7,303 nucleotides of DNA from Treponema sp. (GCA_031259345.1 JAIRLQ010000548.1:1-7303); one strand, 5' to 3'. Numbered from the stretch's first letter, positions 1-6,734 are shown. Notes: generated by a model not told the origin, from the sequence alone. A program made the numbers and translations.

Positions 1-296
1 TGCCGGGCCAAGGCGGTAAAAGCTTCGGAATTTATACTTCTCATATTGAGGTCATTACGGTAGGCTTCAAGCTGTTCTTTGTATACTTTACGGGCGGCTT
101 CAACCTCTTTATTATATTCAGCCTCAAGACGCCGTATTTCTTCATTATAAGATTTATCATATTTTAAACGATTTTGCGCTTCTCCTTCGGAAATCCGCTT
201 TTCAGCTTTGGCCTGGGCATCATCTACCAGCGCGGCAGCCTCTGCCTCAAGATCAAGCAGATGCTGTAAAACATTTTTATCTTCTTCCAATTCCAT
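1..296 (-). CDS. Coiled-coil protein, possible V-type ATPase small peripheral-stalk (G/H-like) subunit, partial
   Basis: An open frame begins at an ATG (294-296) and runs off the left edge, giving 98 residues with no stop. It starts MELEEDKNVLQHLLDLEAEA and is almost entirely charged, Ala/Glu/Lys-rich helix, with runs such as AQAKAEKRISEGEAQNR and RRLEAEYNKEVEAARK, and no membrane segment. This matches the N-terminal 'LLDxEAEAAALVDDAQ' style I associate with the small coiled-coil protein encoded at the head of spirochaetal V-type ATPase operons (peripheral stalk, G/H-like). That match is from memory of the family, not a search. It starts 22 nt after the EIIA stop, so it is probably co-transcribed with secG and the EIIA gene. 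The SD is weak: only a GCGGGC stretch lies upstream. The coding assignment is firm. The V-ATPase role is moderate; another helical protein is possible. If right, the V-ATPase genes should continue beyond position 1. Confidence 0.6.
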   Translation of the reverse strand, partial: MELEEDKNVLQHLLDLEAEAAALVDDAQAKAEKRISEGEAQNRLKYDKSYNEEIRRLEAEYNKEVEAARKVYKEQLEAYRNDLNMRSINSEAFTALAR

Positions 297-318
297 GAAA
301 AGCCCGCTTGATTATCCG

Positions 319-792
319 TTAATATGACGCAATAAAAATTTCCTCGTATTTTTTTATAATTCCATTGGCCGCCTGGGGATCCGTTTGGGTAACAAGCTCG
401 GTATAAAATTGGGGATTATCCAAAAGCATTGCCAGGCGTTTTAACAAACGAAGATGCTTTTCGGAATCTTTTTGGGGAGCCAAAATCATAAAAAGAAGAT
501 ACACCGGCTGCCCGTCCAGGGCATCGTAATCAATTCCTTTTTTAGAGACCCCCAAAATACCGTGTACATTTTCTATGGCGTTGGTCTTTCCATGGGGAAT
601 GGCAATACCCTTGTGTATTCCTGTGGACATTTTGGCTTCCCGTTCCCTAAGGGCTTCCAGTAACTCTTCCCGGACATTGGTTTTTTCGGCCTGGCAAAAC
701 TGGTCTACCATCTCTTCAAACACTTCATCTTTATCTTCCGCATCGAGGCCGATTTTAATCAACTCCGGTGAAAACACCTCGTAAAGAAACAT
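319..792 (-). CDS. ptsN: PTS EIIA domain protein, fructose/nitrogen (PtsN) type
   Basis: A single-domain cytoplasmic EIIA of 157 residues, the usual length for PtsN/EIIA-Fru domains (PTS_EIIA_2 family). The phosphorylation motif GIAIPHGK places the active His at residue 67, and the family-typical stretch GIDYDALDGQPVYLLFMILAP follows near residues 87-107. HLRLLKRLAMLL near 113-124 fits the C-terminal helical part. Such stand-alone EIIA proteins accept phosphate from HPr and usually act as regulators rather than in sugar transport. No EIIB/EIIC gene is visible in the window, which supports a regulatory role. The start at 790-792 is preceded by a GGGGG-rich SD about 6 nt upstream. The gene begins 20 nt after secG stops and ends 22 nt before the coiled-coil gene, so the three look like one operon. 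The symbol is by similarity; an EIIA-Fru assignment cannot be excluded. Confidence 0.9.
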   Translation of the reverse strand: MFLYEVFSPELIKIGLDAEDKDEVFEEMVDQFCQAEKTNVREELLEALREREAKMSTGIHKGIAIPHGKTNAIENVHGILGVSKKGIDYDALDGQPVYLLFMILAPQKDSEKHLRLLKRLAMLLDNPQFYTELVTQTDPQAANGIIKKYEEIFIASY

Positions 793-812
793 AGCAAACC
801 CCCGGAAAAACC

Positions 813-1199
813 CTATTGGGCCGTTTCAACCGGCTGCTCAGGCGCTGTAATAACCGGCTCGGATAAACCGGTCCCGGCAGCGTCGGAGGCTTCATTTTCC
901 CGCCACCAGTCTGCGTTTTCTGCGGGAGCCAGTTGGCGGCCCGCGGACTCAACGCCGCTCCCTCTGGGGCTGCGGTTCACCAGCGCCAGGCCGAGGCTTA
1001 TAACCAGAAACAAGGCCCCCAATATTGTCGTCGTACGGGTCAACACATTACCCGAACGGGAGCCAAAAGCGGAACCTGAACCGCCCGCAAAAATACCGCC
1101 AAGACTGTCCCCTTCCTCATTCTGGGCCAGAACCAGCAGAATCAAAAGAACCGCGACAATTATAAAAAAAACCAGCAAAACAATACCAAGTACACCCAT
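813..1199 (-). CDS. secG: SecG, preprotein translocase subunit
   Basis: Small inner-membrane subunit of the SecYEG protein-export channel. Of 128 residues, the first transmembrane helix spans about 3-25 (GVLGIVLLVFFIIVAVLLIL). Then comes the SecG-typical loop with AQNEEGDSLGGIFAGGSGSAFGSR (26-48), which corresponds to the family's 'QxxKGGGLGxxFGGGxxxxFG' signature, and LTRTTTIL leading into the second helix at about 55-75. After it is a polar, acidic, Pro/Ala-rich tail of about 50 residues (78-128) with no visible domain. Such variable tails occur in SecG proteins of several phyla. The ATG at 1197-1199 has a GGAG SD roughly 7 nt upstream, and a promoter candidate lies at 1224-1252. It is the first gene of a probable three-gene operon with the EIIA gene and the coiled-coil gene. 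Confidence is high because of the loop motif and topology. Confidence 0.93.
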   Translation of the reverse strand: MGVLGIVLLVFFIIVAVLLILLVLAQNEEGDSLGGIFAGGSGSAFGSRSGNVLTRTTTILGALFLVISLGLALVNRSPRGSGVESAGRQLAPAENADWWRENEASDAAGTGLSEPVITAPEQPVETAQ

Positions 1200-1223
1200 C
1201 TCTTACTCCATTATATTAAGGGT

Positions 1224-1252
1224 ATTTTACTAAACGGGAAGAAATTGTGCAA
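1224..1252 (-). promoter_or_regulatory. Candidate sigma-70 promoter for secG
   Basis: On the minus strand a -10 of TAAAAT (1224-1229, five of six to consensus) lies 17 nt from a -35 of TTGCAC (1247-1252, first three bases conserved). The predicted start near 1217 leaves a short leader with the GGAG SD before the secG ATG. The weak -35 keeps confidence moderate. No intrinsic terminator is visible between the upstream CBS-ACT gene and this site, so read-through from upstream is also possible. Confidence 0.5.
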
Positions 1253-1294
1253 TACCAGGCTATGGTTCGTTTTTTACGTTGCGCAACCAGCCAA

Positions 1295-1939
1295 TTATTC
1301 ACGAATATCTTCAAGCTCTGTACCCGGAAGGGATCTGATTAGGCTTTCGGTTTCGCTGCGGTTTATGCCTTCGATTTTTAAGGTAAGCCTCTTGTGCGAA
1401 AGATCATCCCCTTCGGATGTCATAAGAGAGACTATGTTTCCCCCTTTTTCCGCTATGGCCTGGCATATTTTGGCGAGCTGGCCGGGCTTTTCTTCTATAA
1501 TAAAGACAACCCGTATACCGGGATGCCGCGCACCAAAGGCATTAACAAAAACATGGAAAAGATCAGTATCTGTGATAATCCCAACCAAAAGAGAACCCCG
1601 CAGCACCGGAAGACAGCCCAAGCCCTGATCTGCCATAATTCGGGCGGCTTCTTCCATAACTTCATCTTCCGCCACGGTTACCACATTTTTTTCCATCACT
1701 TCTTTAATGGTCATTTTTGACAGAAGATAACTTATTTCGTACATATCCAAGCTGGTAGCCGCCGAAGGGCTCGCTTTGACAAGATCCTTTCTGGTTACAA
1801 GCCCAATCAATTTATTGTTCTTGTCCAATACCGGCAGGTGCCCGATTTTTTCCTTGTCCATAAGGGATCGGACTTCGTTTACACTCATATCAGGGTGAAT
1901 ATAAATAGGATTTTTGGTCATCACCAGGCTTACTATCAT
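1295..1939 (-). CDS. CBS-domain pair plus ACT-domain protein (AcuB-like), probable metabolite sensor
   Basis: A cytoplasmic protein of 214 residues with three recognisable modules. CBS1 is about 1-58 (VMTKNPIYIHPDMSVNE, then GHLPVLDKNNKLIGLVTRKDL). CBS2 is about 78-132 (IKEVMEKNVVTVAEDEV, then GCLPVLRGSLLVGIITDTDLF). A C-terminal ACT-like domain is about 143-210 (EEKPGQLAKICQAIAEKGGNI, the ACT 'DkPGxLaxi..ia..g.NI' pattern). CBS pairs generally bind adenosyl nucleotides and ACT domains generally bind amino acids, so this is probably a sensor or regulatory protein with no catalytic domain. The architecture is like AcuB, but a role in acetoin use is not supported by any neighbour. It lies just downstream of a liv-type operon, so branched-chain amino acids are a plausible ACT ligand (inference only). 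The start at 1937-1939 is fixed by an AAGGAGG SD 7 nt upstream. It appears to have its own promoter at 1969-1996. Confidence 0.9.
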   Translation of the reverse strand: MIVSLVMTKNPIYIHPDMSVNEVRSLMDKEKIGHLPVLDKNNKLIGLVTRKDLVKASPSAATSLDMYEISYLLSKMTIKEVMEKNVVTVAEDEVMEEAARIMADQGLGCLPVLRGSLLVGIITDTDLFHVFVNAFGARHPGIRVVFIIEEKPGQLAKICQAIAEKGGNIVSLMTSEGDDLSHKRLTLKIEGINRSETESLIRSLPGTELEDIRE

Positions 1940-1968
1940 GTTTGGCCTCCTTCTTTATTATAGCTATA

Positions 1969-1996
1969 ATTATAACACATAAATATGGTAAATCAA
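1969..1996 (-). promoter_or_regulatory. Strong candidate sigma-70 promoter for the CBS-ACT gene
   Basis: The minus strand shows a perfect TATAAT -10 (1969-1974), a 16-nt spacer, and TTGATT (1991-1996, four of six) as -35. A second TATAAT occurs closer to the gene at 1957-1962 and could be an alternative -10. The region is markedly AT-rich against its GC-rich surroundings, and the AAGGAGG SD at about 1947-1953 follows. This suggests the CBS-ACT gene can be expressed independently of the liv operon. Confidence 0.6.
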
Positions 1997-2099
1997 CCAA
2001 GCCCGGCGCAGAGGCTCCTCCGCCGAAAGGCGGTTTCTTGGGCATGGGCCCACGTACGAATCAACGCGGATTACCAAAGGCCCGTGCGGCCTGTAAAGA
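1997..2099 (-). other. Intergenic gap after livF with small hairpins and no clear intrinsic terminator
   Basis: Three short perfect stems are visible: AGGCC/GGCCT with a 5-nt loop (2078-2092) just past the livF stop, TGGGC/GCCCA (2039-2052), and CCGCC-GAAA-GGCGG (2020-2033). On the minus strand, the direction of transcription here, none is followed by a good U-run. The best is the 2078-2092 stem, followed only by UU. The 2020-2033 hairpin is followed by TTTCTT on the plus strand, the wrong direction for the neighbouring genes. The liv transcript may end here by a weak or Rho-dependent route, or read through into the CBS-ACT gene. Confidence 0.35.
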
Positions 2100-2816
2100 T
2101 TAGCCCCCCAGATACGCCGCTTTTACCGCATCATCTTTCATAAGATCCCCGGCAGGGCCGGTTTTTACAATCTCGCCGGTTTCAAGTATATACGCCCGGT
2201 GCGCCAGGTTCAAAGCCTTGAAGGCGTTTTGCTCCACGAGGAGTATGGTTGTTCCGGCCTGGTTGAATTCCTTAATGACTGAAAATATTTCGTCCACCAG
2301 GATAGGGGCCAGCCCCATGGAAGGTTCGTCAAGGAGAAGCAGCTTGGGCTTTGCCATAAGGGAACGGCCCATGGCCAGCATTTGCTGTTCGCCCCCTGAA
2401 AGGGTACCCGCAATCTGGCGCACTCTTTCTTTCAGGCGGGGGAAAACGACGAAGACCCTTTCCATGTCGTGGGGTATATTGTTCCCATCCTTTCGGGAAT
2501 AGGCGCCCATTTCGAGGTTTTCTTTGACCGTTAAATTGGCAAAAATACGGCGCCCCTCGGGAACCTGCACAAGGCCCAAAGAGACTATCTTGTCCGGCGG
2601 AAGGGCGCTGATATCCTTCCCGTCAAACAAAACGCCGCCCTGAGTTTTTTTAATAATGTTTGAAATGGCGTGGAGGGTTGTGCTCTTCCCCGCGCCGTTG
2701 GAACCGATGAGCGAAATAATTTCCCCGGCACTCACTTCGAAGGAAATACCCCGCAGGGCATGGATGACGCCGTAATGTACCGACAGATCCGTTACCTTAA
2801 GCAGAGGTTCAGCCAT
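2100..2816 (-). CDS. livF: LivF, branched-chain amino acid ABC transporter ATP-binding protein
   Basis: One of the two cytoplasmic ATPases that power the Liv-type (HAAT family) importer. It has 238 residues, typical of LivF. Walker A GSNGAGKST is at 38-46, the ABC signature LSGGEQQ at 139-145, and Walker B LLLLDEP with D163 and E164. PEGRRIFANLTVKENL near 87-101 is a LivF hallmark. The usual switch histidine after Walker B is replaced by Gln in VEQN (Q196), which is normal for LivF proteins and not a defect. The start ATG (2814-2816) overlaps the end of livG by 8 nt, indicating translational coupling. It is the last gene of the operon. The substrate is inferred from the whole operon; amides or other amino acids are possible because the HAAT family is broad. 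Confidence 0.95.
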   Translation of the reverse strand: MAEPLLKVTDLSVHYGVIHALRGISFEVSAGEIISLIGSNGAGKSTTLHAISNIIKKTQGGVLFDGKDISALPPDKIVSLGLVQVPEGRRIFANLTVKENLEMGAYSRKDGNNIPHDMERVFVVFPRLKERVRQIAGTLSGGEQQMLAMGRSLMAKPKLLLLDEPSMGLAPILVDEIFSVIKEFNQAGTTILLVEQNAFKALNLAHRAYILETGEIVKTGPAGDLMKDDAVKAAYLGG

Positions 2817-3612
2817 TTACCGCCTCCGCTCCCAAATAGGCTTTAATCACCGACGGATTTTGACGTATTTCTTCGGGAAGGCCCTGGGCGATAATGCGTC
2901 CGTAGTCCAGGACCATAAGGCGCTCACAAATTCCCATAACCAGGTGCATGTCGTGTTCTATTAAAAGTATGGTAAGGTGAAATTCTTTGCGGATAAATGA
3001 AATAAGCTTCATAAGTTCCCCGGTCTCCTGGGGGTTCATTCCCGCCGCAGGTTCATCCAAAAGAAGAAGGGTAGGATTGGCCGCCAAGGCCCGGACGATC
3101 TCTAATTTCCGCTGTTCTCCATAGGGGAGGTTTCTGGCCAGCTCATGCTTTTTGTGTTCTATTTTAAAAAGAGAAAGGAATTCCCCCGCCCGTTCTACCA
3201 TGGCTTCTTCGTCTTTCCAAAAACGCTTTAGCCGGAAAAGGACATCCACCGGATTTACGGTACGCCGGGAATGAAGGGCAATCCGGACATTGTCTTCCAC
3301 CGTAAGGCTGCCAAAAAGCCGTATATTCTGGAAAGTCCTGGCGATGCCCACCCTGTTAAGGGCTGCGGGGCTCAGAGTACCTATCTGGTGAATTTTCCCC
3401 CGGTTGTCCCAAAAACTAATCTCCCCTTCTGTGGGAGTATAGACGCCGGAAATCATGTTGAATACCGTCGTTTTCCCCGCCCCGTTTGGCCCGATAAGGC
3501 CCATAAGTTCCCCGCGGTAAAGATCGCAGGAAAATTCACTTACCGCCCTTAAGCCGCCAAAAACGATGGAGAGATTGTTTACTTTAAGAATCAGTTCTTT
3601 TCCTTCAGGCAC
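2809..3612 (-). CDS. livG: LivG, branched-chain amino acid ABC transporter ATP-binding protein (GTG start)
   Basis: The partner ATPase of LivF, 267 residues. Walker A GPNGAGKTT is at 41-49, and ARTFQNIRLF (91-100) holds the Q-loop Gln95. The LivG-type signature is LPYGEQRKLE (162-171), Walker B is TLLLLDEP with D186 and E187, and the switch histidine is H220 in IEHDM. So this subunit keeps the catalytic His that LivF lacks. The start codon is GTG (3610-3612), preceded on the minus strand by AAGGAG about 8 nt upstream. This SD, together with the 8-nt overlap with the livM stop (GTGCCTGA), supports the start. The C-terminal LPEEIRQNPSVIKAYLG matches the family. It overlaps livF by 8 nt in the same way. 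Confidence 0.95.
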   Translation of the reverse strand: MPEGKELILKVNNLSIVFGGLRAVSEFSCDLYRGELMGLIGPNGAGKTTVFNMISGVYTPTEGEISFWDNRGKIHQIGTLSPAALNRVGIARTFQNIRLFGSLTVEDNVRIALHSRRTVNPVDVLFRLKRFWKDEEAMVERAGEFLSLFKIEHKKHELARNLPYGEQRKLEIVRALAANPTLLLLDEPAAGMNPQETGELMKLISFIRKEFHLTILLIEHDMHLVMGICERLMVLDYGRIIAQGLPEEIRQNPSVIKAYLGAEAVNG

Positions 3613-4603
3613 CGGTTTTCTCCTTGCCTGTTTTGCGGAAAATAAAACCCGCCAAACGGTCTACTGTTTTTACAAAGGAAAATTCCTTTGTACCCAAAAG
3701 TCCCTTGGGACGGAACAGCATGACAAAGATAAGGATCAGGGGATAGATGAGAAGCCGGTAATCCTGGAGGAAGCGCAAAAATTCCTGCAAATATGTCAAA
3801 ATATAAGCCGCCAGTATGGAACCGGTCATGGAACCCATGCCGCCCAAAACCACATAAATAAGGAAATCTATGGATTTAAGAAATTGCGCGATGTCGGGCC
3901 TGACAAAACCTACCACCATAGCGTAAAGAGAACCGCCTATGCCGGCAATAAACGCCGCTATTACAAAGCCCGTCATTTTATAACGGAAAATATCAACACC
4001 CACAGAATTGGCGGCAACTTCATCTTCCCGCACTGCCATGATTGCCCGGCCATAGGTTGAACGGAGAAAATTTTGAAGCAGCGCCAATACCAATACCAGT
4101 ATCGCGGTTACTACCACCAGGGCCAGTTCCCCGTTCAGCAACATGGCGGTTGGAAACTGACGGCCGTTAGGGCCGCCTGTAAGCGCCTTCAAATTGATAA
4201 AAACAACCCGGATAATTTCACCAAACCCCAGGGTAACTATGGCCAGATAATCGCCGGTAAGTTTGAGCACCGGAAACCCGATGAGAAATCCGGCGATGCC
4301 GGTAAGAAAAACAGCGCAGACCGCCGCCAAAGGAAGGGGCACGCCCATATCAAGGTTGAAAAATATACACGAATAAGCCCCAATGGCCAGAAAACCGGCC
4401 TGTCCCAAAGAAAGCTGGCCTGTAATCCCCACAATCATATTTACCGACATGGCCATAATCGCGTTAACCCCGCCCATAGCAATAATATGAGCCGGATATG
4501 GATCGAGGATACCAGCCTTCATTAACAAGAGGGGGAGAAACACCGCCAGGATGCCAAAAATGGTTAAAATAATGGTAGATCTAAAAGAAATTCTAAATCC
4601 CAT
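3605..4603 (-). CDS. livM: LivM, branched-chain amino acid ABC transporter permease
   Basis: Inner-membrane permease of 332 residues with about eight to ten hydrophobic segments, in the BPD_transp_2 family. Typical LivM features are NMIVGITGQLSLGQAGFLAIGAY in the N-terminal third, DYLAIVTLGFGEIIRV, LTGGPNG, and the cytoplasmic coupling loop STYGRAIMAVREDEVAANSVGVD that contacts the ATPases, followed by VVLGGMGSMTGSILAAY. The ATG (4601-4603) follows the livH TAA directly, with no spacer. The stop overlaps the livG GTG start by 8 nt. It should pair with LivH to form the channel and use LivG and LivF for energy. The polar C-terminus ends in RKTGKEKTGA. Confidence 0.95.
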   Translation of the reverse strand: MGFRISFRSTIILTIFGILAVFLPLLLMKAGILDPYPAHIIAMGGVNAIMAMSVNMIVGITGQLSLGQAGFLAIGAYSCIFFNLDMGVPLPLAAVCAVFLTGIAGFLIGFPVLKLTGDYLAIVTLGFGEIIRVVFINLKALTGGPNGRQFPTAMLLNGELALVVVTAILVLVLALLQNFLRSTYGRAIMAVREDEVAANSVGVDIFRYKMTGFVIAAFIAGIGGSLYAMVVGFVRPDIAQFLKSIDFLIYVVLGGMGSMTGSILAAYILTYLQEFLRFLQDYRLLIYPLILIFVMLFRPKGLLGTKEFSFVKTVDRLAGFIFRKTGKEKTGA

Positions 4604-5494
4604 TTATACCTTCACCCTCAATGCTCTGCCGAGAATTCCCGTGGGTTTTATCAGCAGAACAATAATTAATATGCCAAATGAAATGGCATCGCTGAACTGG
4701 CTGGAAATAAAGCCCTTGGTAAATGTTTCCGCTATGCCAAGAATAAAGCCCCCGAGCATGGCTCCGGGAATGGAACCTATACCTCCCAAAACCGCCGCTA
4801 CAAAAGCCTTGAGGCCGGGCATCATGCCCATAAGTGGGTTTACCTGGGGATACGCCGAAGCATAGAGAACGCCCCCTGCGGCGGCAAGCACCGAGCCCAG
4901 AGCAAAGGTAAAGGAAATAACCCTGTTAACCGAAATCCCCATAAGGCTTGCCGCAGCCATATCGTAGGAAACGGCGCGCATAGCCTTACCCCGTTTTGTA
5001 TAATTTATAATATAATTCAGGGCCAGCATCAGAAGCGCCGAAAGAATAATCACGATTATTTGAATGTTGGAAATTGAGAGAGCGCCGCCTACCTGGATAT
5101 TAACCACCGCGGGCCTTGGGAACTGGCGCGGATTGGGGCCGATAAAAGGCAGCACCCGCGCGCCGTTTTCCAAAATTAAACTTACGGCAATAGCGGTAAT
5201 CAGCGAATTAAGACGCGGCGCGGACCTCAGGGGCCGGTATGCCAGACGTTCTATGGAAATTCCAAAACCGGCGCAGAGGATCATGGAGACAATAAAAGCG
5301 AGAAGCATCCCCACAGGACCTGAACCGATAGCGCCCAGCACAAAGAAAGCCGCATACGCTCCGACCATGAGAATATCACCATGGGCAAAGTTAATAAGGA
5401 GACCTATCCCATAGACCATGGTATAACCCAGGGCAATAAGGGCATAAATCGACCCCAGAGAAACCCCGTTTATTAGCTGCTGTAGTACGATCAT
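4604..5494 (-). CDS. livH: LivH, branched-chain amino acid ABC transporter permease
   Basis: Inner-membrane permease of 296 residues, the expected LivH length. The opening MIVLQQLINGVSLGSIYALI and GYTMVYGIGLLINFAHGDILMVGAY are hallmark LivH segments. The coupling loop is TKRGKAMRAVSYDMAAASLMGISVNRVI, and VAAVLGGIGSIPGAMLGGFILGIAE follows towards the C-terminus. The ATG is at 5492-5494. Its SD is poor: only AGG, about 9 nt upstream, followed by a seven-A run that adjoins the start codon. Translation may therefore be weaker than for the binding protein upstream. The 63-nt gap to the binding-protein gene carries a long hairpin, and livM starts immediately after the stop. Confidence 0.95.
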   Translation of the reverse strand: MIVLQQLINGVSLGSIYALIALGYTMVYGIGLLINFAHGDILMVGAYAAFFVLGAIGSGPVGMLLAFIVSMILCAGFGISIERLAYRPLRSAPRLNSLITAIAVSLILENGARVLPFIGPNPRQFPRPAVVNIQVGGALSISNIQIIVIILSALLMLALNYIINYTKRGKAMRAVSYDMAAASLMGISVNRVISFTFALGSVLAAAGGVLYASAYPQVNPLMGMMPGLKAFVAAVLGGIGSIPGAMLGGFILGIAETFTKGFISSQFSDAISFGILIIVLLIKPTGILGRALRVKV

Positions 5495-5509
5495 TTTTTT
5501 GCCTGTAAA

Positions 5510-5549
5510 CCAAAGAAGAGGCCGGGCTTTTACCCGGTCTCTTCTTCGG
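5510..5549 (-). terminator. Long intercistronic hairpin between the binding-protein gene and livH (attenuator or mRNA stabiliser)
   Basis: On the minus-strand RNA, CCGAAGAAGAG (5539-5549) pairs with CTCTTCTTTGG (5510-5520), with one G-U wobble. After one A-C mismatch, CCGGG (5533-5537) pairs with CCCGG (5522-5526). The loop is six nt (UAAAAG). This is a stem of about 16 pairs sitting 9 nt after the binding-protein stop. Only UUU follows, so it is unlikely to be a fully efficient terminator. It more likely gives partial termination or protects the 3' end of the upstream message, allowing more binding protein than permease. Confidence 0.65.
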
Positions 5550-5557
5550 CTTTGGAC

Positions 5558-6715
5558 TTACTTGGGATTTACAGTAGTTTTATAGGCGTTTGCAAGCTTC
5601 CCGCCGCTCTTCACGATTTCGAGAATAGCAGCGCCCTTGATGGGGTTCCGGTTGGCGTCAAAACGGATGTTGCCGGTAACATAAGAACCGGAAAGCTTGG
5701 CCATGGCGGCGGCTACCGCGGTGGTGTCAAAGTTGCCGGCGGCTTTAATGCCATCGGCTACCAGCATCATGGTATCGTAGCCCAAGGCCGCGAACTGGGA
5801 AGCGGGTTTGTTGAACTTGGCGGCATAGGCCTTAACAAAGGTCTGGCCTTTGGGGTCTGTGGTATCAGAAGCAAAACCTGACGACCAGTAGCCGTTAAGA
5901 GCTTCGTCGCCGGCATTGTCAATAAGGCTGTCCCAGCCGTCGCCACCGACCAGAGCGCAGGTAATGCCCTGTGCCCGAAGCTGCTTTGCCTGGAGAGCCA
6001 CATCGTTGTAATAGTTGGGAAGATATATCACATCGGGATTGGCTGCCCTGATACGGGTAACCTGGGCGTTAAAGTCTACATCGCCGGTCTGATACGCTTC
6101 GTCAGCCACAACCTGGCCACCTATGGCCTTGAACTGCTGGCGGAACGCATCGGCGAGGCCGGAGTTGTAATCGGCGCCGGCGTCATAGAGGACAGCCGCC
6201 CTGCGGGCATTGAGGGTATCGAAGGCAAAATCGGCACCTACAACGCCCTGGAATGGGTCGATAAAACATGCCCGGAAAACAAAGCTGCCCGCCTCGGTAA
6301 CGTCAAGAGCGGTGGCAGAGGGGGAAATCAGAATGACCTTGCGCTGTTGGGCAAGAGCGGTCATGGACTTGGTAGCCCCCGAGGTGCTGGAACCAAGAAC
6401 AAAAGAAACGTTGTTCTGGGTAGTCAGCTTGGTAAAGGCGTTTAACGATTTGTCCGCCTGGCCTTCATCGTCTTCGGCGATGAGGGTAAGCTTCTTGCCG
6501 TTAAGGCCGCCTGCCGCATTGATCTCGTCAATTGCCAGAAGAGCGCCGTCCCTGGACTCGGTGCCATAGAACGCCACACTGCCGGAAAGCGGGAAAACCG
6601 CGCCGATGGTTACGGTGTCTGAAGCTGCCGCTCCCCCACCCGCCTGGCCCCCACCCGCAAAAGCAAGCGAAAAAGCGCAGCACAAGATCAAAGTTCCAAT
6701 TACTAATTTTTTCAT
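5558..6715 (-). CDS. livJ: Branched-chain amino acid ABC transporter substrate-binding protein (LivJ/LivK type)
   Basis: Exported binding protein that captures the amino acid and delivers it to LivH-LivM; 385 residues, Peripla_BP_6 type I fold. The signal peptide is MKKLVIGTLILCCAFSLAFA, with likely signal peptidase I cleavage after A20. A Gly/Ala-rich linker (21-32) leads into TVTIGAVFPLSGSVAFYG. Family landmarks are AIDEINAAGGLNGKKL (61-76), VLGSSTSGAT (106-115), SPSATALDVTEAGSFVFR (131-148), LPNYYNDVALQAKQLRAQG (232-250) and GGDGWDS (257-263), the last near the ligand site in related proteins. No good lipobox is present: C12 and C13 lie inside the hydrophobic core. It may be soluble periplasmic rather than lipid-anchored. 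The start is fixed by an AAGGAGGAG SD. It is the first gene of the liv operon. Ligand specificity is inferred. Confidence 0.95.
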   Translation of the reverse strand: MKKLVIGTLILCCAFSLAFAGGGQAGGGAAASDTVTIGAVFPLSGSVAFYGTESRDGALLAIDEINAAGGLNGKKLTLIAEDDEGQADKSLNAFTKLTTQNNVSFVLGSSTSGATKSMTALAQQRKVILISPSATALDVTEAGSFVFRACFIDPFQGVVGADFAFDTLNARRAAVLYDAGADYNSGLADAFRQQFKAIGGQVVADEAYQTGDVDFNAQVTRIRAANPDVIYLPNYYNDVALQAKQLRAQGITCALVGGDGWDSLIDNAGDEALNGYWSSGFASDTTDPKGQTFVKAYAAKFNKPASQFAALGYDTMMLVADGIKAAGNFDTTAVAAAMAKLSGSYVTGNIRFDANRNPIKGAAILEIVKSGGKLANAYKTTVNPK

Positions 6716-6734
6716 GTCTTCTCCTCCTTATAAA

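Noticed and set aside
1278..1287. GTTGCGCAAC palindrome downstream of the CBS-ACT gene as a terminator
   Set aside because: It has no loop and no following U-run on the minus strand, so it cannot act as an intrinsic terminator.
1245..1720. Plus-strand ORFs opposite the CBS-ACT gene
   Set aside because: They are antisense to a strongly supported CBS-ACT protein and their translations show no domain.
2196..2250. Loss of the switch histidine in LivF as evidence of a broken ATPase
   Set aside because: Gln at this position (VEQN) is normal in LivF, and the partner LivG keeps its His.
3566..4525. Two long plus-strand ORFs (3566-4060 and 4073-4525) opposite livM and the livM/livG junction
   Set aside because: They lie antisense to a clear permease, have no recognisable domain, read as low-hydrophobicity shadow sequence and lack credible SD sequences.
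5064..5414. Plus-strand ORF opposite livH
   Set aside because: It is an antisense shadow of a well-supported permease gene and its translation resembles no protein family.
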